Of a stretch of DNA of 64,000 nt, positions 11,897 to 21,806 are shown one piece after another. Source of the DNA: Schistocerca nitens (Eukaryota; Arthropoda; Insecta; Orthoptera; Acrididae); the NCBI RefSeq assembly GCF_023898315.1, contig NC_064617.1, positions 717,109,202 to 717,173,201 on the forward strand, read 5' to 3'. Under the pieces are notes generated by a model, which saw only the letters and a program-made list of their open reading frames with translations, ran no database searches and was not told where the DNA came from. A program made the position numbers and the translations under genes. Every line of letters starts with the position of its first letter. Positions within the stretch are counted from its first letter, which is position 1.

Positions 11897-12168
11897 GACA
11901 ATATTATGAAAAGGATAGATTGCTACACAACATATAATGAACATGTTGAGTCACAGACAGGCACAACAAAAAGACTACTAACCATGTAAGCTTTCGGCTA
12001 GAAGGTCTTCTTCCACAATTGTGTATGTGAGATGCATTTGCCTGAATGTGTGTATATGTGTTGTCTATTTTCGAAGAAGGCCTTCTGGTCGAAAGCATAA
12101 GTGTTTAGTAGTATTTTTGTTGTGGCTGTCTGTGACTCAACATCTCCACTAAAGGTGCATAATATTGT
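11897..12168 (+). mobile_element. Short palindromic MITE related to the GIY-YIG palindrome
   Basis: The left arm contains gttgagtcacagacaggcac, aacaaaaagactactaacc and gctttcggctagaaggtctt. The right arm repeats these in inverted order as gaaggccttctggtcgaaagc, tttttgttgtggctgtctgt and gactcaac, ending in ataatattgt. The arms are about 100-125 bp with roughly 40 bp between them. The same terminal sequence caps the 2.1-kb palindrome at 59330-61468 and occurs as single ends at 16715, 52030 and 61487. It looks like a deletion derivative with only the ends left. A (GT)n run to about 12190 abuts it. Confidence 0.8.
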
Positions 12169-12190
12169 GTGTGTGTGTGTGTGTGTGTGT
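12166..12190. repeat. (GT)n microsatellite
   Basis: A run of about twelve GT dinucleotides directly adjoins the right end of the palindromic MITE. Confidence 0.9.
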
Positions 12191-12243
12191 AATTTTCTTT
12201 CTTATCTATTACTTACTGATTACTATTATCATTATCATTAATA

Positions 12244-12567
12244 AGCAATGTAAGCAAATATAAGGGCGATGGGCTGTTGACTTGCAAGGCTTGGCACACG
12301 TATTATTCCTATTTTTATGCTGAGGCATTACTTTGTAATCAATCAAAACATATAACAACTTCAAAAAATACTAGCAAATCGCTAAGGATTGGATCAAGTG
12401 AATCAAAGCCATCACACTAACTTCTCTGTCAAGAGAAAGGTGGTTAATAACATTACACATTAATAAGTCTGCATATGATGCACCACACTGTTTACAGGAA
12501 AAATCACACTTGTGTGCCGAACCTTGCAAGTCAACAGGCCACACTCCTTATGTTTGCTTACATTGCT
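12244..12567. repeat. 56-bp inverted duplication in Gag nucleocapsid region
   Basis: Positions 12244-12299 and 12512-12567 are reverse complements at 48 of 56 positions by hand alignment, separated by 212 bp. The right-hand copy, read on the minus strand, leads into CDFSCKQCG, a zinc-knuckle-like stretch of the gypsy 1 Gag. The left copy is the same DNA flipped. Confidence 0.8.
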
Positions 12568-12602
12568 AAAACATTGGTTAAATATGAGCCTAGTTGAAAC
12601 TA

Positions 12603-13507
12603 TGAGGTGCTATCCAAAATTTTCAGGTTTGGTGCTGCCATCTGTTGAAAACCTTGCCTTTGGACTAATGGTCATCATCACCCTCGAAGTATTTCCCATC
12701 CGCATGTAGATACCAGTCCTAGTGCTTCTGCCACTGGTCAAACATTTTCTGGAAGTCCTGTGTTTATCACCACCAGTGATGCTTCTTGAATCCTCTCTAG
12801 AGTATTGAATCGATGGCCTTTCAACTTGAGTTTTAGTTTTGGTAGTATCATGAAGCTGTTAGGTGCCAAGTCTGATGAGTACAGTGGGTGGGGTACAACC
12901 ACCATGTTGTTTTTTGCCAAAAAGGTTCTGGTGAGCAAGGACGTGTGCCAGGGTGCGTTGTCGTGATGCAGCAGCCAGTTCCCTTGACGCCAATGTTCGG
13001 GCCCTCATTGCCACACGTTTTCAAGGAGCCATTGCAAAACATCACAGTAGTATGCAGTATTCACTGTTTGGTTGGGTGGGATGAATTCTCTGTGCACAAT
13101 TCCCTTGGTATCAAAGAAAACGATTATCATGCAATTCACTTTGCTCTTCATCTGTCTCGTTTTTTTGGGTCTTGGAGACCCCGGGCTCTTCCACTGGGAT
13201 GATTGTTGCTTTTTCTCTGGGTCATAACCGTAAACCCAGCTCTCATCTCTGGTGATAACCCATGACAAGAAGGTTGGGTCATCAGATGCGGTCTGACAAA
13301 GGTCCAGATCCATCTTAAAAATGCCACACACCAAACCTAGAGTATTATGGAAATCACTGTGGACAAACAACACGTCCTGCCAGCTAAATGCCACTCTGCA
13401 CACTGTCCCATCAGATATGCAGCTCTTGCCACCTAGCAGGTCAAAGATCTATTACTCCTACTTTCCAGATGGCAGCACCAGTCCCAAAAATTTTGGATTC
13501 CACCTCG
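12603..13507 (-). mobile_element. Mariner element, internally deleted
   Basis: Terminal inverted repeats begin gaggtgctatccaaaatttt on the left and, read inward from the right, gaggtggaatccaaaaattt. TA duplications flank them at 12601-12602 and 13508-13509. The minus strand encodes the C-terminal two thirds of a mariner transposase: ITRDESWVYGYDPEKKQQSS (first Asp), HHDNAP (second Asp, near 12970) and YSSDLAPNSF (third Asp), the DD34D signature. The N-terminal helix-turn-helix region is absent, which accounts for the 905-bp length against about 1.3 kb for intact mariners. Frameshifts separate the motifs. It inserted into the gypsy 1 Gag. Confidence 0.9.
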
Positions 13508-13870
13508 TATCTGGGTTTGGTGACCATAGTAGTCAACCAACAAGCCACAAACATCAGAAAAGCTTAAACTACTTGTGTCTGAGCGTGGGCACAGTTTCTG
13601 CTCCAGTTCATGCAATGTATTATTAAAAGACAGTAAGAGCACAGCCTGTCATTCTGGAATAGTTATTTGACTTGCCTTGCAGGGAAGAACAAAGGATATT
13701 GAAGCAACAAAATGATATTGAAGCAACTGAATGGTGGTGGGGTCACAAAGAACCAAACTTCCGAATTTTGTTAATTTGCAGCAGTTGTAACAGCAGTTTC
13801 TGCTGTTGCTGTTGGAATTTCCACTGCTGTTCATGCTATGTTGGAACTCCTATTGTTGCTGTTGCTGCTG

Positions 13871-14069
13871 CGGCCGGCTGTTGTGGCCAAGCGGTTCTAA
13901 GCGCTTCAGTCTGGAACCGTGCAACTGCTATGGTCGCAGGTTCGAATCCTGGCTCGGGCATGGATGTGTGTGATGTCCTTAGGTTAGTTTGCTTTAATTA
14001 GTTCTAAGTTCTAGGGGACTGATGACCTCAGATGTTAAGTTCCATAGTGCTCAGAGCCATTCGATTTTT
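13871..14069 (+). mobile_element. tRNA-derived SINE, family A (copy 2)
   Basis: This has the same head and tail as 338-536: A-box tggccaagcggttctaag, perfect B-box ggttcgaatcc, tail gtgctcagagccatt. It lies inside the CAG-rich Gag leader of gypsy 1. A probable duplication, gttgctgctg (13861-13870 and 14070-14079), flanks it, although the local trinucleotide repeat makes that less decisive. Confidence 0.88.
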
Positions 14070-14289
14070 GTTGCTGCTGCTGCTACTGTTGTTGTTATTG
14101 TTGTTGTTGTTGTTGCATTTGCTGTTGCTTCTGGAATTCACACTGTTTCTTCTGCTTTGGCTGGTAGCATGGAGACTGGTGGAACAAACAGGCAATTCCT
14201 GAGGCTGATGATGGCAGAGCTCATCAAGTAAACAGCTAACAAAAAACAAGTTCAGAGCATAGCAAAGCATTTACAAACAGTCCAGGAAG

Positions 14290-14560
14290 CAATTCAAATT
14301 AGAACATAAGACAGAAAAGGTCAAAATTCTATTGGACAATGCTAAGTACTTCAAGCATCGGTGAACTAGTGAGAGACTGATTGACAAGTTGGGTCACGTT
14401 GTTTACCAGCACACACTCACATCAGTGAACAAGTCCACATGAGGTGGCTGCAGCAGCGCCCTTCATGGGAGCAAACTGTGATCAGACTAAGAAGTGCTAG
14501 CATCTCTGATCTGTCCTCGTTAAAACCTGGTAGCAATCTGATTCCAAGCAGCTCAGATAA
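14290..14560 (-). repeat. Gypsy 1 right LTR (5' LTR), diverged
   Basis: This is homologous to 7770-8460 minus its insert, as described for the left LTR, in the same orientation. It lies just upstream (minus strand) of the Gln-rich Gag start, the correct position for the 5' LTR. Confidence 0.6.
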
Positions 14561-14599
14561 TATGATACTCTTTTTCTATGTGCCGCTGAAGATTTATAA

Positions 14600-15050
14600 A
14601 AGAAAATTAGAGGTAGATTTTTCTTAACAGAGGGATACTGATATTATTTGCTCTTGCACTGCATTTCAGTCATGCTCTGGAATAATCTGAAGGGATCTAG
14701 AAACTGCTAAACATATGGGCAATATTATTTGAGCTTCTTCAATGCATCATTCTACTGGTACCCTCAATTTTTGACATGTAGGAAGTTATGTTTTTGAAAA
14801 GATATGTTCATTATGCGAATTTTGTTGCAGTTTTTACATCCTTTGGTATCACAGTCATCACAGGCCATACAGTTTCAACTTTTCTTTCAGGAATTTCTAT
14901 AATTTCTCTCAGGTCCAGAAAATGCATCACACTTTTTTGTATTACTTTTGCCAGAAGATGACTACCTGTACCGAAATTTCTCCTTGGTGTTCTCACTTTT
15001 GGTTCAATTGTTGGCAGAGTAGTCTTGTCACTGAGCCCCTCACATACTGC
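14600..15050. other. No recognised feature
   Basis: This is AT-rich sequence between the gypsy 1 LTR and a LINE 3' end. A 61-codon minus-strand frame at 14811-14996 is open but has no family resemblance I can name. Confidence 0.4.
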
Positions 15051-15059
15051 TGAAAAACC

Positions 15060-15401
15060 TTGTTGTTGTTGTGGTCTTCAGTCCTGAGACTGGTTTGATG
15101 CAGCTCTCCATGCTACTCTATCCTGTGCAAGCTTCTTCATTTCCCAGTACCTACTGCAGCCTACATCCTTCTGAATCTGCTTAGTGTATTCATCTCTTGG
15201 TCTCCCTCTACGATTTTTACCCTCCATGCTGCCCTCCAGTACCAAATTGGTGATCCCTTGATGCCTCAGAACATGTCCTACCAACCGATCCCTTCTTCTA
15301 GTCAAGTTGTGCCACAAACTCCTCTTCTCCCCAATTCTATTCAATACCTCCTCATGTATCTGCTTGCGGGAAAAGCACCAAGTAATAGAAGTGAATAACA
15401 A
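15060..15401 (-). pseudogene. RTE/BovB-like LINE 3' fragment
   Basis: The minus strand encodes the extreme C-terminus of an RTE-type polyprotein: EEVLNRIGEKRSLWHNLTRR, then a basic block with GRPRDEY and IQKDVGCSRY. The 3' tail is a (ttg)n run on the plus strand, i.e. (CAA)n in element sense, as in other RTE elements. It is truncated at its 5' side near 15370. The same family is present nearly full length at 37485-40350 and as a fragment at 63197-63375. Confidence 0.85.
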
Positions 15402-15734
15402 AGAGCTCTAATGAATTGCTCACTTAAGCTTGGTTTACAATGGTGTAGACATGAACAGATGAGAATTCTCTGTAGTGTAAGCAGTGGGTGAGTGCAACCA
15501 ACCATGTTTTGTCATGTTTGAATCACATTCTCTCTCTCTGCTGTTTTCTGTGTGATCTGCTTTATGTTGATTGTTGATAATTAATGCTTTCTGTTTTTAA
15601 ATTTCCTCCTCAAATATAATGTATAGAGAAAAAAATCTACTCACCAAGCAATGGCAGGAGAAAACACAGTACAGTTTAATGAAATGTGCAAGCTTATAGA
15701 GCCATCTAACTGTATTATATTTTCAAAAATCTGA

Positions 15735-16510
15735 ACCAATTTGAAGTGCATGCCAGACAGTACATCCCACTGCACCAATTATTAGGGTTTCTCCCCATTG
15801 CATTCACAGGTAGAATGATTGTTTACATGCCTCTGTGTGTGTTGTAAGTAATCTAATCTTGTTCTCATGACCCATACAGGAGTGATACTTAGCGAGCTGT
15901 AGCATATTCCTAGACTCAACATTTAATGCCAATTTTGAAATTTTGTAAGTAGGCTTTTTTGGGATAGTTTATTCTTCCTTCAAGAGTCTGCCAGACCATT
16001 TTGTTCAGCATCTCCGTGACACTACCCCATTGACCATTCACGCTACCCTTCTCAGTATACATTCAATATTCCCTGTTAGTCCTATTTGGTATAGGCCCCA
16101 CACATTTGTGCAGTATTCTAGAATGGATCACACAAGTGACTTGTAAGTATTCTCCTTTGTAGATTGATTGCATTTCCATGGTATTCTACCACTAAACTGA
16201 AGTCTACCATCCGCTTTACCCAAAACTGAGCTTGTGTTATCATTGCATTTCATATCTGTACAAAATGTTACTCCCAGGTGTTTGTATGAGTGGGCCAACT
16301 ACAACTGTGACCCGTTGATATTATAGTCATGGACATTTAAAGCAAGTTGCCAGTCTTTACACCACTTTGAGATCTTATAAAATTTGAGATTATTAATAAT
16401 AATCTCATATAATAATATTGTCATATAATAATATTGTCCACAAGGTCATCAATATACAACATAAACAGCAATTAGTCCCAACATACTTCCCAGGGGCACA
16501 CTCACTTTTA
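15735..16510 (-). pseudogene. Jockey-type LINE fragment, 5'-truncated
   Basis: On the minus strand the decayed protein includes LVRSILEYCTNVWGLYQIG near 16130-16070 and HDYNINGSQ near 16330-16300. Both belong to the C-terminal region after the RT domain in Jockey-superfamily LINEs (compare ILEY..TVWDPYQ and YLGV). The nucleotide sequence is closely related to 57125-58260 in the same orientation. It stops near 16510 at its 5' side. A short tandem duplication of tcatataataatattg occurs at 16406-16437 inside it. Confidence 0.8.
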
Positions 16511-16714
16511 CTTCCAGTTTCAGTGTGTCATGAGAGAAAAGTGTATGTTTGGTTTTGCATGATCAACATTTTCAAAATCTGTGCAAAGTTTTGGAATAAT
16601 GCTAAAGGCTGTGGCTGCAATTCAGTGTTAAGTACACTACCTCATGTGTATCACACTTATGTACAAACACAGATACCTACATATCAAACAATGGAAACTC
16701 CAGGTAGGAATATC

Positions 16715-16880
16715 AACAATGTAGGAAAAGACATATTGCTACTTATCATAAAGAAGACAAGAAGACAGGCACAATTAAAAGATTCTTACATAAAGCTTTC
16801 AGCCACAGCCTTCATCTCTGAAAGAGAGAGATACACCATTCACACACACAAGCAAGCACGCCGCAGGGCACACATGACTG
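16715..16880 (+). mobile_element. Single terminal segment of the palindromic element family
   Basis: The order tattgctacttatc, gacaggcacaattaaaagatt, taaagctttcagccacagcct, ttcatctctg and then a CA-rich stretch matches the left ends at 11905, 52040, 59340 and 61495. Only one end is present, so it is truncated. Confidence 0.65.
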
Positions 16881-16919
16881 CTAACTCCAGCATTTTGGGC
16901 CCAAGATGCCACATTATAT

Positions 16920-17415
16920 CTAAGACTGACAAAATTTAGACATGATCAAATGCTTAGGGCTCTTTGTTATTCTTACTTGTAATTAATGCATTCTTTCACC
17001 TGAATTCAAAATCCACTTCCTAACTCTTTATTCATCTTTGAAAGGAAATCCGAACATTTTTAGTTCAGGACTTGTTTGTCTGGTGCTTCTACAGTTGATA
17101 TGCCCACAGGGGCCCAACACCATGACTCAATTCACTATCAACGCTATCTCAGAAACAGATTTACTTCACAGGCATCATACAGTCGAAAATGACTTGGGAC
17201 TGCTTATGGTCGGGAAGTGTTGCCCCAGATTTCACTGAACAGAGTGCCATCTAGTCATTGGTGGACAAGTAAGTATGTGATGCTTTCACCACTTGGTGAC
17301 CATTCCCTGACTAAGGTTGTCTGCCGAGAAAGCAATTGGTGAATCTGGCTCTAATGCAATCTGGGGTTCACATTTTTATGATAGGCCAGGGAACTTTCAT
17401 TGAATATTGCACTAC
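16920..17415. other. No firm feature
   Basis: No supported coding region or repeat. Part of it may be flanking sequence of the mariner-like remnant to the right. Confidence 0.3.
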
Positions 17416-17419
17416 GCCT

Positions 17420-17790
17420 CAAAGTAATTCAGATACATGACACTGGCTTTTGACACAGTCATCAAGCCTGTGTAAACAACAGTCAGAATGTCTACCAGTT
17501 ATTCAATTCCTTGATAGTAGAAATCTGCTCCTGGATAACAGAGCAATTTGGGACCTGCTGTGTGAATTTCCTCATCATTGGGAAATCTCTTTCCATTCAG
17601 ATGTTCTTTAAGATTGCCATAAAGATGGAAATCTCATGGTGCAAGCAAGATCTGGACTTCCTGATCAGCATCACACATGTTGCTTGACCTTGGACAAATT
17701 GTTGGCACCATTTGACTGCGGCTGGAAAAGACATTGCATTTGGTCCACATACCATTAGAATTTCATGCTGAATATGTGTATAATTTAGAT
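17420..17790 (-). pseudogene. Mariner-like transposase remnant
   Basis: Read on the minus strand, 17760-17700 gives an N-terminal helix-turn-helix-like string, MSFPAAVKWCQQFVQGQAT. At 17635-17560 it jumps to DFHLYGNLKEHLNGKRFPND, the segment just after the last catalytic Asp in mariner-like transposases, then FYYQGIE. The core between them is deleted. Several stops are present. No inverted repeats were found. The call rests on two short but characteristic strings. Confidence 0.55.
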
Positions 17791-17828
17791 TTTTTCAACA
17801 CATAAATCTTTCTGTCCAACCTACTTCA

Positions 17829-18078
17829 CCAAGTGGGTTAGCACAGTTGCTAGCACACTAGACCCACATTCGGGAGGACGACCGTTCAAACCCACATCTG
17901 GCCAATTTGATTGGGGTTTTCCATGATATTCCTAAATTGCTTATGGCAGATGTTGGGGTGGTTCCTTTGAAAGGGCACGGCCACTTTCTTCTCCATCTTT
18001 CCTTAATCTGAGTTTGAGCTCTGTCTGTACTGACACTGTTGTTGATGGAACGTTAAACACTAATCCCCTCCCCACTCC
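17829..18078 (+). mobile_element. tRNA-derived SINE, family C
   Basis: The head has ggttagcacagttgctagca and a B-box-like ccgttcaaaccc. The body includes ggttttccatgatattccta and gttcctttgaaagggcacgg. A 14-bp duplication, tccaac(c/a)tacttca, flanks it at 17815-17828 and 18079-18092 with one mismatch. The family differs from A and B. Confidence 0.88.
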
Positions 18079-18092
18079 TCCAACATACTTCA

Positions 18093-18429
18093 ACTTTGCT
18101 ACACCATTTCATTCCCGCACTGTGATGCACTAATTATCAATACCACAATGGAGCTGTGTCTGCAGGAAACCTGGAACATGTACTCATTTCTGACAGTGTA
18201 CCACTCTTGTTGCATGATGGTTATAAAAAGGGATGACATGTAAGTTGCTTTCTGTCCCTATGCATAACATTTAATATAAGAAAACCTCATGTTTTGGAAT
18301 ATAAAATCAAAATTTATGTTGGGGTATCTGCTTTTTTTTCTGAATGAAAATTTAAAGCATGCTTTGTATGATTAATAAGTAGACATTATACAGGTATTTT
18401 ATTATTTTAATTAGCATTCTATGACCTGT

Positions 18430-18481
<52 letters not shown>

Positions 18482-18850
18482 ACTCATTCCATGACCAAGT
18501 AACTGAAACACTAAAAAAAGTAAACAGCATAAAGTAAGTCTTCACCTGAAATCACTAAGTGTAGACACACCTGAGAAAACCTATCATTAAAAATTCTAGT
18601 ACAGGAAAAATTATTGTCTTTTTTGTAATCTGCAATTTTTATATCTTACTAAATAATGATAAAACCTTATGCTGTCAGACCTCATTTTCTACAAGCTCCA
18701 GGTTACTGGTTCAGAATTATGTTCCTTTTTTAACCATTGTTCTTATTTTATGTATCTTGTTTACATTTAACTGTTTTTAATTATGGCAGTGGGTATATAG
18801 CCTATATTAAGGCAAGAAGATATGAGACAGTGGCTGAAGTTAACAATAAC
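18093..18850. repeat. Unassigned DNA with a (GT)n microsatellite
   Basis: Most of this stretch shows no feature. A long TG dinucleotide run, slightly interrupted near its start, occupies 18428-18480. Confidence 0.7.
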
Positions 18851-19114
18851 CATAGCGAGTAGAAGAGAAAGTGTGCTGACTCCACTCACATTAACACAGG
18901 TGGCATATGGGAGATCACATGCCCACGAACTGCGAGGAGCACTGTAGCTTGAGACTCAAGTTGAGGTGTAATCAGACGATATTTTTTACTTTTGTCTACA
19001 CTTATTTAGTGAGTTTGTTGACAGTACTGTGAGTGAACGTTGAAGGGATGAAGGCTGCTATGATAAAGTAGTGTTAAGAATTGTAGTTACTCATATTTAT
19101 AGAAGAAAAAGGAC

Positions 19115-19296
19115 AAAAAATTCAATGTTTTTTGTTCTAACGTGCAGATTCAGCTGCAGAGAAACTAAAGCCAAATATTTTTAGGCCTCCAAAAAACTAA
19201 GCAGAATTTTCAAAATGGGTGAGAGTAATTCCTCAGAAATACAGAGATCTGACACATTGGTTTTGTGTGCAATTCACATTTCAGTGAGGAACAACA
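19115..19296 (+). pseudogene. THAP zinc-finger remnant
   Basis: The plus strand gives EKLKPNIFRPPK, a stop, then AEFSKWVRVIPQKYRDLTH and, after a frameshift, FVCNSHFSEEQ. The THAP domain pattern is C-x2-4-C ... aromatic/basic core ... C-x2-H, and VCNSHF matches its C-x2-H end. The first Cys pair is poorly preserved (a Cys at about 19121). THAP domains bind DNA in P-element transposases and THAP9. The sequence breaks off into LINE sequence near 19297. Confidence 0.55.
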
Positions 19297-19918
19297 AAAG
19301 CATGTAGTGGCACATGTCAACACGAATGATGCCTGCTGCTTGGGTTCTGAAGCCACCCTCAGCTCCTTTCGGCGGCTGGCTGATTTGGTGAAGGCAAATA
19401 GCAATGCACGTAGGGTGCAGGCTAAGCTGTCTATTTGTAGTATTGTACCCAGGGCTGTCATGGTTCTCTGGTTTGAAGCAGAGTGGAAGATCTAAACCAG
19501 AGGTTCAGACAGCTCTGCAACAGTATCAGATGCGAATTTCTTGACCTCGCTATCGGGTGCTGAATTGTAGGATTCTCCTTAATAGGTCAGGCATGCACTA
19601 CATGCAGGAAGCAGCTACAAGGGTAGCAAAGTACCTGTGGCATGCTTTTTTAGGTTAGAGAACCCTTCCCTTGGGAGCAAAGACAATTTGCCTGTTAAAT
19701 CAGCCACAGCAAACTCGAAGAATCTTGGTCCTCGCAGATCAGAGATAGAAAAGATTAATATGATTTTAGTAAACTGCAGGAGCATTCAAGGAAAGGTCCC
19801 AGAATTAGTATCACTTACTGAAGGTTATAATGCACAGATAGTATTGAGAACAGAAAGGTGGTTAAAACCAGACGTTGATGCCAATGAAATCCTAAGTTCA
19901 GACTGAAATGTTTATCGT

Positions 19919-20317
19919 ATGGATAGGTTAGTTGCAAATGGTGGCGGCATGTTTATTGCAGTAAAAAATTCAATAAAATCTCACAAGGTTATCATGGATT
20001 CCAAATGTGAATTAATCTGGGTGAAATTGAGTATCAAAGAACGGTCAAAAATGGTGATCAGATACTTTTATAGACCACTTGGGTCAGGATCTATAGTTGT
20101 AGAGCATTTCAGACAGAAATTGCAGAATGTCATTAGTAACTTTCCTGATCATGCTGTTGTAATAGGAGGTGACTTGAACTTGCCAGGTATAGATTGGGAG
20201 TGTTATGCCATCAAAACTAGTGCCAGAGACAGGGAATTGTGTGGCATTGTTCTGGATGTCTTGTCCGAAAATTTCCTGGAGCAGATAGAGAACCAACTCT
20301 TGAGGGTAAAGTCTTAG
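19919..20317 (+). pseudogene. LINE endonuclease domain segment
   Basis: A 132-residue open stretch covers the middle of the AP-like endonuclease: GGGMFIAVKNSIKSHKV, WVKLSIKERSKMVIRYFYRP and GGDLNLPGIDWECY. The Asp and Asn of the GDLN motif, which belong to the active site, are kept. Sequence upstream (19637-19906) carries VNCRS and ERW, the Asn and Glu positions. A stop separates the two pieces. Confidence 0.8.
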
Positions 20318-21404
20318 ACCTCCTGGTAACAAACAGACCTGAACTTATCGAATCAGTTAATGTAGAGGTATCAGTGATCATAAAGCTGTGACAGCATCTA
20401 TGACAATGGGTCCTACAAGGAACATTAAGAAAGGTAGGAAGATATATTTGCTCAGCAAGGGTGACAGGATACAAATTTCAGAATATCTCAGCAGTCAGCA
20501 TCAAATAATGGTGATGAGGAAGAAGATGCGGAGAATAAATGGAAAAAATTCAAAGGCATGCCCTCGACAAATATGTTCCAAGTAAGGTTTTAAGGGATCA
20601 GGAAGATCCACCACGGGTTTAATAGCCATGTTATAAAAGCACTACATAAACAAAGAGCACTTCATCTCACATTCAAGAGAAGTAAAAACCTAGCAACCAA
20701 ACAAAAGCTGAACGAAGCAAAAATGAGCGTAAGGAGAGCAATGAGAGAAGCGTTCAATGGTTTTGAAAGTAAGATGTCATCAACTGACCTGAGTAAAAAC
20801 CCTAACAGATTTTGGTTGTATGTAAAATCAGTAAGTGGGTCAAAATCATCTATTCATTCTCTCAGCAACCACACTTTCACCAAAACGGAAGATAACAGAG
20901 AGAAGGCCAAAATACTGAATTCGGTCTTCTAAAGTTGTTTCACCGTGGAAGATCATGTAACACTGTCCCTCATTTCAATCATCGTACAAACATCAAAATG
21001 GCAGATATTGAGATAACTGACTGTGGAATTGGAAATCAGCTACAATTGTTTAGTAGCGGAAAGGCTTCAGGCCCAGATGAGATACCTATAAGATTGTATA
21101 AAGATTATGCAAAAGAACTTGCTACCCTTTTTGCAGTAATTTATTGCAGATAAAGGTACCTAATGACTGGAAAAAAGTGCAGGTCATTACCGTTTTTAAG
21201 AAAAGCTGTAAGATAGATCCACACAACTATAGACCTATATCATTGACATCTTTCTGTTGTAGAATTATGGAACATGTTTTATGCTCAAGAATTAAGACGT
21301 TCTTGGAAAATGATCATCTCCTCTATAAAAATCAACATGGATTCCACAAACACTCATCCTACAAAACTTAGCTTGCTCTGTTCCTCCATGAGATCCACAG
21401 CCCA

Positions 21405-21806
21405 GTGGACAATGGTGCTCAGATTGATGCCATGTTCCTGGATTTCAATAAGGCATTTGACACTGTCCCATACTGCCATTTAATGAAAAAAATACAAGCT
21501 TATGGAGTATTGGAGCAGACCTGTGATTGGATTCAAGACTTTCTTGCAGATAGAACTCAACACATCGCTCTTAATGGAACTAAATTGACAGATGAAAAGG
21601 TAATATCTGGGGTACCACAGGGAAGTATGATACGACCATTGCTGTTTACAATAAATATAAATGATCTAGTAGAAAGTGTCAGGTGCTCTTTAAGGTTATT
21701 CGCAGATGATGCAGTTGTCTGTACCAAAGTAGCAATGGCAGAAGATAGTAAGAATTTCCAGAACGTCCTGCAGAGAATTGATGAATGGTGCAGACTCTGG
21801 CAGTAG
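21405..21806 (+). pseudogene. LINE reverse transcriptase palm segment
   Basis: A 133-residue open stretch includes LDFNKAFDTVPYCHLMKKI (RT motif with the first catalytic Asp), SGVPQGSMIRPLLFTININD and LRLFADDAVV (the two catalytic Asp residues). All three catalytic Asp positions survive. A frame break separates it from the fingers region at 21144-21371, which reads NYRPISLTSF. Confidence 0.9.

Larger units (their letters stand above)
12300..14290 (-). pseudogene. Gypsy 1 Gag remnant
   Basis: From right to left on the minus strand there is a Gln-rich N-terminus (CAG/CAA runs at 14130-14070 and again at 13870-13760, with FQQQQQKLLLQLLQ). A helical capsid segment at 13642-13510 contains LHELEQKLCPRSDTSSLSFS. 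A Cys-rich zinc-knuckle-like segment near 12500 reads CDFSCKQCG. A SINE splits the Gln-rich part and a mariner splits the capsid part. Poly-Gln Gag leaders are common in insect gypsy elements. Several in-frame TAG and TAA codons break the Gln stretch. The Asn- and Ser-runs in other frames are shadows of the CAA repeats. Confidence 0.65.
7740..14560 (-). mobile_element. Ty3/gypsy LTR retrotransposon 1, decayed, with nested insertions
   Basis: The minus strand carries, in order from right to left, an LTR, a Gln-rich Gag, capsid and zinc-knuckle regions, protease, reverse transcriptase, RNase H, integrase and a second LTR. This is the canonical gypsy order. Four later insertions interrupt it: a SINE (13871-14069), a mariner (12603-13507), a palindromic MITE (11897-12168) and a tRNA-like dimer inside the left LTR (7935-8421). 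All reading frames are broken by stops and frameshifts, so the copy is old and inactive. Outer boundaries are approximate because the two LTRs are strongly diverged. Confidence 0.8.

Noticed and set aside
13921..13960. A possible functional tRNA gene in SINE family A (and the tRNA-like heads at 6171, 35551, 7935, 8236, 17829)
   Set aside because: Anticodon arms do not pair properly, target duplications flank the whole elements, and tails follow directly. They are tRNA-derived SINEs, not tRNA genes.
14028..14270. Asn/Ser-rich reading frame with a long poly-Asn run
   Set aside because: It is a shadow of the (CAA/CAG)n repeat that encodes Gln in the gypsy Gag frame.
7740..14560. Gypsy 1 as an endogenous retrovirus with an envelope gene
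   Set aside because: No third frame after integrase with a signal peptide or membrane segment was recognised before the LTR.
18428..18480. A possible regulatory Z-DNA element
   Set aside because: A TG run alone does not support function. Recorded only as a microsatellite.
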